Made by a program: the position numbers and the translations under genes. The notes under the pieces were generated by a model. The model had not been told where the DNA came from and did no database searches. It saw only the letters and a list, made by a program, of their open reading frames with translations. DNA of 8,671 nt from NCBI GenBank assembly GCA_031292915.1, contig JAUMSH010000007.1, positions 1 through 8,671 on the forward strand, read 5' to 3'. Of this stretch, positions 5,665 to 8,671 are shown piece after piece (position 1 is the stretch's first letter; each line of letters starts with the position of its first letter). The stretch comes from Collinsella sp. (GTDB lineage: Bacteria > Actinomycetota > Coriobacteriia > Coriobacteriales > Coriobacteriaceae).

Positions 5665-5696
5665 TTGCGAACGGTCCGCGGCGCGAGTATTACAAT
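5665..5696 (+). promoter_or_regulatory. Putative pyrG promoter
   Basis: TTGCGA (5665-5670) is 17 bases before TATTAC (5688-5693), which overlaps TACAAT (5691-5696). AAAAA precedes the -35. A start near 5700-5703 would give a leader of about 50 bases, with CCCGTA (5702-5707) able to pair with TACGGG (5728-5733). The first transcribed bases do not match the GGG-type start used for CTP-sensitive reiterative transcription of pyrG in some Firmicutes. The Shine-Dalgarno sequence before ATG 5752 is weak (AGG at 5740-5742). Confidence 0.45.
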
Positions 5697-5751
5697 GAAG
5701 ACCCGTAAGATGTGTATGGACAACTTCTACGGGAAGCGCAGGTAACTCAAT

Positions 5752-7413
5752 ATGACCAAGCATGTGTTCGTAACCGGTGGCGTGGTTTCGTCCCTGGGCA
5801 AGGGTATTACCGCGGCCTCGCTGGGCCGTCTGCTCAAGTCGCGTGGCTACAAAGTAACGATGCAGAAGGCCGACCCGTATCTGAACGTCGACCCCGGTAC
5901 CATGAGCCCCTTCCAGCATGGTGAGGTCTTCGTTACCGAGGATGGTTACGAGTCCGACCTGGACCTGGGTCATTACGAGCGCTTTATTGATGAGAACCTG
6001 ACCCGCGATTCCAACTTTACGACCGGCGCCATCTATAAGAGCTTGATCGCCCGCGAGCGTCGCGGCGACTTTTTGGGCGGTACCGTGCAGGTGATTCCCC
6101 ACGTCACCAATGCCATTAAGGACAAGTTCCGCCGCATTGAGGAGCAGACCGGCTCCGATGTAGTCATCACCGAGCTGGGCGGCACGATCGGTGACATCGA
6201 GTCCCAACCGTTTGTCGAGGCCATCCGTCAGTACCGCAAGGAGGCCGGCCCCGAGAACGTCTGCTACATCCACGTGTCGCTCGTTCCCTATATCGCCGCC
6301 GCCCACGAGGTCAAGACCAAGCCCACGCAGCATTCCGTCAAGGAGCTCCGCAGCTTTGGCATCCAGCCCGATATCATCGTGCTGCGCTCCGACCACCATA
6401 TCGATGACGCTATCCGCGGAAAGATCGCAAGCTTCTGCGACGTTGACACCGATTGTGTCTTTACCAACGAGGACTGCGCGAGCATTTACGATGTTCCGCA
6501 GCTGCTTGCCGAGCAGGACTTTGACCTGCGCATTTGCGAGCGCCTGGGTCTGGACCCGCGTGAGCGCGACATGAGCGAGTGGAACGAGTTCCTGCGCAAA
6601 CAGAATCACGCCAACCATCACGCCGACAAGGTGAAGATTGCCGTCGTGGGTAAGTACACGCAGCTGCCCGATGCGTACCTGTCGGTTATCGAGGCCCTGC
6701 ACCATGCGGGCGTCTTCTACGATCGCCATGTGGACGTCCAGCTGGTCGACGGCGAGAGCCTCGACGAGCAGAATGTCTCCGAGGTTTTGGGCGACGCCTC
6801 GGGCATCCTGGTCCCCGGCGGCTTTGGCAAGCGCGCCCTGGAGGGCAAGATCCTCGCGGCCGAGTTTGCCCGTGAGCACAAGATTCCGTAGCTGGGCATT
6901 TGCCTGGGTATGCAGGTGGACGTGTGCGAATTTGCGCGCAACGTCGTCGGCCTTGCCGGCGCCAGCTCCTCCGAGTTCGATCCGGATGGCCCGTATAGTG
7001 TCATCGATCTGATGAGCTCGCAGGAGGACGTGACCGAGAAGGGCGGCACCATGCGCCTGGGCGCCTATCCGTGCAAGCTCGCCGCCGATACCCTCGCTCG
7101 CGAGGCATATGGCGAGGAGCTCGTCTACGAGCGTCACCGTCATCGCTTTGAGTTCAACAACGCCTTCCGCGACCAGCTCGAGGACGCCGGTTTGGTTATC
7201 TCGGGCCTGTCGCCCGACGAGCGCCTGGTCGAGATGGTCGAGCTGCCGCGCGACGTGCATCCGTGGTATGTGGCAACCCAGGCTCATCCCGAGTTCAAGA
7301 GCCGCCCGACCAACCCGCAGCCGCTGTTCCGCGAGTTCGTGCGCGCTTCGATCGGCCAGCACGAGGGTGTCGACCGTCTGCAGGTGACGCCCATGAACCT
7401 TGCTACGGACTAA
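5752..7413 (+). pseudogene. pyrG: CTP synthase with in-frame amber codon at 6889-6891
   Basis: CTP synthase makes CTP from UTP, ATP and glutamine in the cytoplasm. The full frame is 553 codons, normal for the family, but codon 380 is TAG. Before it lies the synthase domain: P-loop GGVVSSLGKG (9-18), KADPYLNVDPGTMSP (39-53), DLDLGHYERF (69-78) with Mg-ligand-like D71, ELGGTIGDIESQPF (141-154) and KTKPTQHSVKELR (188-200). The class I glutaminase domain starts near 294 and has the oxyanion segment PGGFG (355-359). After the stop, in the same frame, come GICLGMQ with nucleophile Cys384, RHRHRFEFNN, and the His512/Glu514 pair in AHPEFKSRP. The truncated 379-residue product would keep the synthase half but lose the glutaminase triad. 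An ATG at 6910 has no ribosome binding site. xerD starts 2 bases after the stop. The interruption may be a sequence error, a null allele or readthrough. Confidence 0.9.
6889..6891 (+). other. Internal TAG codon in pyrG
   Basis: The local reading is HKIP-stop-LGICLGMQ. Well-known CTP synthases, for example E. coli PyrG, read IPYLGICLGMQ here. One change, TAC or TAT to TAG, explains it. No frameshift or other stop is present on either side. Confidence 0.95.
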
Positions 7414-7415
7414 GG

Positions 7416-8357
7416 GTGCCGTCGAATAAGGAACATACCGAAGCTACTCCCTCGTCGCTCGCCGTGGCGGCGGGGGAGTATCTCGATTACCTCGCGGTCG
7501 AGCGGGGTTTGGCGCGCAACACGATTGCGGCCTATCGTCGTGACCTGACGACGTACTGCGCCTATCTGGAGCGGGCGGGTATTGTGTCTTTTGAAGAGGT
7601 GACCCGTCAGGTCGTGGAGGGCTTTGTCGCCGACCGTCGCGATGGGGGCTATTCCGATGCCTCGGTGGAGCGTGCGCTTGCGGCCGTGAAGGGCCTGCAT
7701 GCCTTTTTGGTGCGCGATGGGGCTGTGGCCCAAAATCCAACGGCGGCGTTGCGCCTTCCTAAAAAGGCTGAGCGTTTGCCGGAGTATCTATCGGTGGAGG
7801 ATGTCTCGGCGCTGCTCGATCAAGACTTCCCCGAGGGCGAGATGGGCTTGCGCGACCATGCCATCTTGGAAGTGCTCTACGGATGCGGTTTGCGTGTGAG
7901 CGAGTTGGTGGGGCTCGATGTGGGCGATATCCATATCGACGATGGCTTTGTGCTCGTTCGCGGTAAGGGATCAAAGGAACGCCTGTCCCCGCTGGTGGGA
8001 AGCGCGGCGCGAGCTCTGATGCTCTATGTAACTGAGGGGCGTTCTCGCTTGGCGGCCCATGCCCGCGGAACCGAGACCTCGGCGGTCTTTTTAAATAAGA
8101 ACGGCCGCCGTCTGTCGCGCCAGGGCATCCATGCCATCTGTGAGCGCTACGGGCGCCAGGTGGGGCTGGTGGGACTCCATCCCCACACGCTGCGTCACTC
8201 CTTTGCTACCCATATGCTTGCGGGCGGTGCAGACCTCCGTGTGCTACAGGAGATCTTGGGACATGCCGATATATCGACCACGCAGGTCTACACGCATGTC
8301 GATCGTACGCAACTGACCGAGGTCTATCTGGCGGCGCACCCGCTGGCACATCGTTAA
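7416..8357 (+). CDS. xerD: Site-specific tyrosine recombinase XerD
   Basis: XerD with XerC resolves chromosome dimers at dif near the terminus during division. In some bacteria a single Xer does both. From the GTG at 7416 the protein has 313 residues. The N-terminal SAM-like core-binding domain spans about 15-105 (YLDYLAVERGLARNTIAAYRRDL). The catalytic domain follows, with all six expected residues: R160 in YGCGLRVSELVGLD, K184 in VRGKGSKERLSP, H257 and R260 in HPHTLRHSFATHMLAGGADLR, H283 in LGHADISTTQ, and nucleophile Y292 in QVYTHVD. Spacing of these equals E. coli XerD plus 13 (12 for R160 and K184). The start is uncertain: GTG 7416 sits 2 bases after the pyrG stop and suggests coupling, while GTG 7464 would give 297 residues, nearer the usual 295-300. 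XerC versus XerD is judged from overall resemblance. A large terminator follows. Confidence 0.93.
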   Translation: MPSNKEHTEATPSSLAVAAGEYLDYLAVERGLARNTIAAYRRDLTTYCAYLERAGIVSFEEVTRQVVEGFVADRRDGGYSDASVERALAAVKGLHAFLVRDGAVAQNPTAALRLPKKAERLPEYLSVEDVSALLDQDFPEGEMGLRDHAILEVLYGCGLRVSELVGLDVGDIHIDDGFVLVRGKGSKERLSPLVGSAARALMLYVTEGRSRLAAHARGTETSAVFLNKNGRRLSRQGIHAICERYGRQVGLVGLHPHTLRHSFATHMLAGGADLRVLQEILGHADISTTQVYTHVDRTQLTEVYLAAHPLAHR

Positions 8358-8390
8358 CACATCGCTGACCTGCATATTTATAGGTATTTG

Positions 8391-8461
8391 GGGACGGGCC
8401 CCAGATTGCCGCGGCGTGCTTTTGCGCGCGCATGGGCAATCGGGGGCCCGTCCCATTTTTT
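8391..8461 (+). terminator. Large compound intrinsic terminator after xerD
   Basis: GGGACGGGCCCC (8391-8402) pairs perfectly with GGGGCCCGTCCC (8443-8454). After one A/G mismatch, GATTGCC (8404-8410) pairs with GGCAATC (8435-8441). Inside, GCGTGC (8414-8419) can pair with GCGCGC (8424-8429) around TTTT. The hairpin ends in TTTTTT (8456-8461). It is much longer than the other terminators here and may be a mobile palindromic element doing duty as a terminator. Confidence 0.88.
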
Positions 8462-8552
8462 GCCACTTGGCGTCGCGGTGGTGGGCCGCACGTGCCTTGG
8501 GTGGGGGAGTTTGGGGGCGATGTGAACGGCATGTAAAGGGACGCAAAAATCG

Positions 8553-8572
8553 CCTCAAGGTCAACTTGAAGG
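8553..8572 (+). promoter_or_regulatory. Imperfect dyad resembling a SoxR/MerR-type box
   Basis: CCTCAAG (8553-8559) faces CTTGAAGG (8565-8572) across 5 bases. SoxR-type operators read CCTCAAG-n4-CTTGAGG, so this copy has one extra A in the right arm and one extra spacer base. No regulator gene of that family is in the window. Weak call. Confidence 0.2.
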
Positions 8573-8581
8573 TTGAGGTTG

Positions 8582-8615
8582 AACGGCGGGGTGCCACAGG
8601 TGGCATCCCGCCGTT
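8582..8615 (+). repeat. 16-bp inverted repeat, near-perfect hairpin
   Basis: AACGGCGGGGTGCCAC (8582-8597) pairs with GTGGCATCCCGCCGTT (8600-8615), with a single G-T wobble and only AG between the arms. No T tract follows on either strand. Candidate operator, stem of a leader RNA, or dispersed palindrome. Confidence 0.65.
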
Positions 8616-8620
8616 GCTGC

Positions 8621-8640
8621 AAACACAACATATTGTGTTT
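8621..8640 (+). promoter_or_regulatory. 8-4-8 palindrome, operator-like
   Basis: AAACACAA (8621-8628) is exactly complementary to TTGTGTTT (8633-8640) around CATA. This size and symmetry is typical of dimeric repressor sites. It ends one base before the LexA-like box. The binding protein is unknown. Confidence 0.4.
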
Positions 8641-8641
8641 T

Positions 8642-8655
8642 CGAACATATGCTCG
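8642..8655 (+). promoter_or_regulatory. Candidate LexA (SOS) box
   Basis: CGAACATATGCTCG matches the Gram-positive/actinobacterial SOS consensus CGAACnnnnGTTCG at 9 of 10 fixed positions, with C in place of T in the right arm. It is followed by GGGGTGTTTTACAGCAT at the window edge and most likely serves a + strand gene beyond it. xerD, upstream, cannot be its target on the + strand. Confidence 0.45.
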
Positions 8656-8671
8656 GGGTGTTTTACAGCAT

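Larger units (their letters stand above)
8358..8671 (+). other. 314-base gene-free right end
   Basis: No gene start is supported here. In order the stretch holds a large palindromic terminator (8391-8461), a G-rich non-coding tract (8462-8520), a SoxR/MerR-like imperfect dyad (8553-8572), a 16-bp hairpin (8582-8615), an 8-4-8 palindrome (8621-8640) and a LexA-like box (8642-8655). It probably ends in the promoter of a gene just outside the window. Confidence 0.7.

Noticed and set aside
5485..7362. Long antisense open frame (about 625 codons) opposite pyrG
   Set aside because: It mirrors the strongly GC3-biased pyrG coding frame, has no recognisable domain, and pyrG motifs on the + strand explain the conservation. 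The absence of stops is a composition effect.
5752..7413. Genome-wide amber recoding (e.g. pyrrolysine) to explain the pyrG stop
   Set aside because: The neighbouring winged-helix gene ends at TAG (5571-5573), and reading through it would run into a terminator, so TAG appears to be a normal stop here. Site-specific suppression stays possible but is not the default.
6910..7413. Separate glutaminase subunit starting at ATG 6910
   Set aside because: There is no Shine-Dalgarno sequence before 6910, and the start would fall after the nucleophile Cys, giving an inactive fragment.
7263..7415. Upstream extension of xerD into pyrG
   Set aside because: The extra residues are an out-of-frame reading of conserved pyrG sequence. 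XerD similarity begins after about 7460.
8206..8648. Antisense open frames covering the xerD 3' end and downstream region
   Set aside because: They overlap the xerD catalytic core and the terminator palindrome, are rich in Arg/Pro, and lack a ribosome binding site or known domain.

Overview
The window looks like a chromosomal segment of a GC-rich anaerobic actinobacterium, most probably a Coriobacteriia member such as Collinsella. This is an inference from the GC-rich, C/G-ending codon use, the arginine deiminase genes with a DcuC/YfcC-type transporter, a UPF0371 (DUF1846) protein, and pyrG directly followed by xerD. No rRNA or tRNA gene, CRISPR array, insertion sequence or phage gene was recognised. 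Every gene found is on the + strand.

Layout. Positions 1-140 hold the last 45 codons of arginine deiminase (arcA). Two hairpins follow, then ornithine carbamoyltransferase (arcB, 246-1241) and a terminator. The probable arginine/ornithine antiporter (arcD, 1389-2867) has its own extended -10 promoter and a dyad-rich leader. Together these three import arginine, deiminate it to citrulline, split citrulline into ornithine and carbamoyl phosphate, and export ornithine. Carbamate kinase (arcC), which would yield the ATP, is not in the window. Then come 628 gene-free bases (2868-3495) packed with competing helices, a perfect 12-bp hairpin, a strong terminator and a degenerate 73-bp-period tandem repeat. 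A UPF0371/DUF1846 protein of unknown function follows (3496-4977), closed by a terminator. A small orphan winged-helix protein (5235-5573) sits between terminators. Last is the pyrG-xerD unit (5752-8357), ended by a large palindromic terminator. The final 200 bases carry further inverted repeats, including a near-consensus LexA (SOS) box at 8642-8655.

The most striking observation is that pyrG (CTP synthase, normally essential) has an in-frame amber codon at 6889-6891. It sits exactly where many CTP synthases have Tyr, four codons before the glutaminase nucleophile Cys. The frame is otherwise intact and conserved to the normal C-terminus at 7413. This is a sequencing error, a recent null, suppression/readthrough, or a truncated ammonia-dependent enzyme. 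The window alone cannot decide. I found no convincing new multi-gene system. The best unexplained material is the structured, repeat-bearing intergenic region at 2868-3495 and the palindromes at the right edge.
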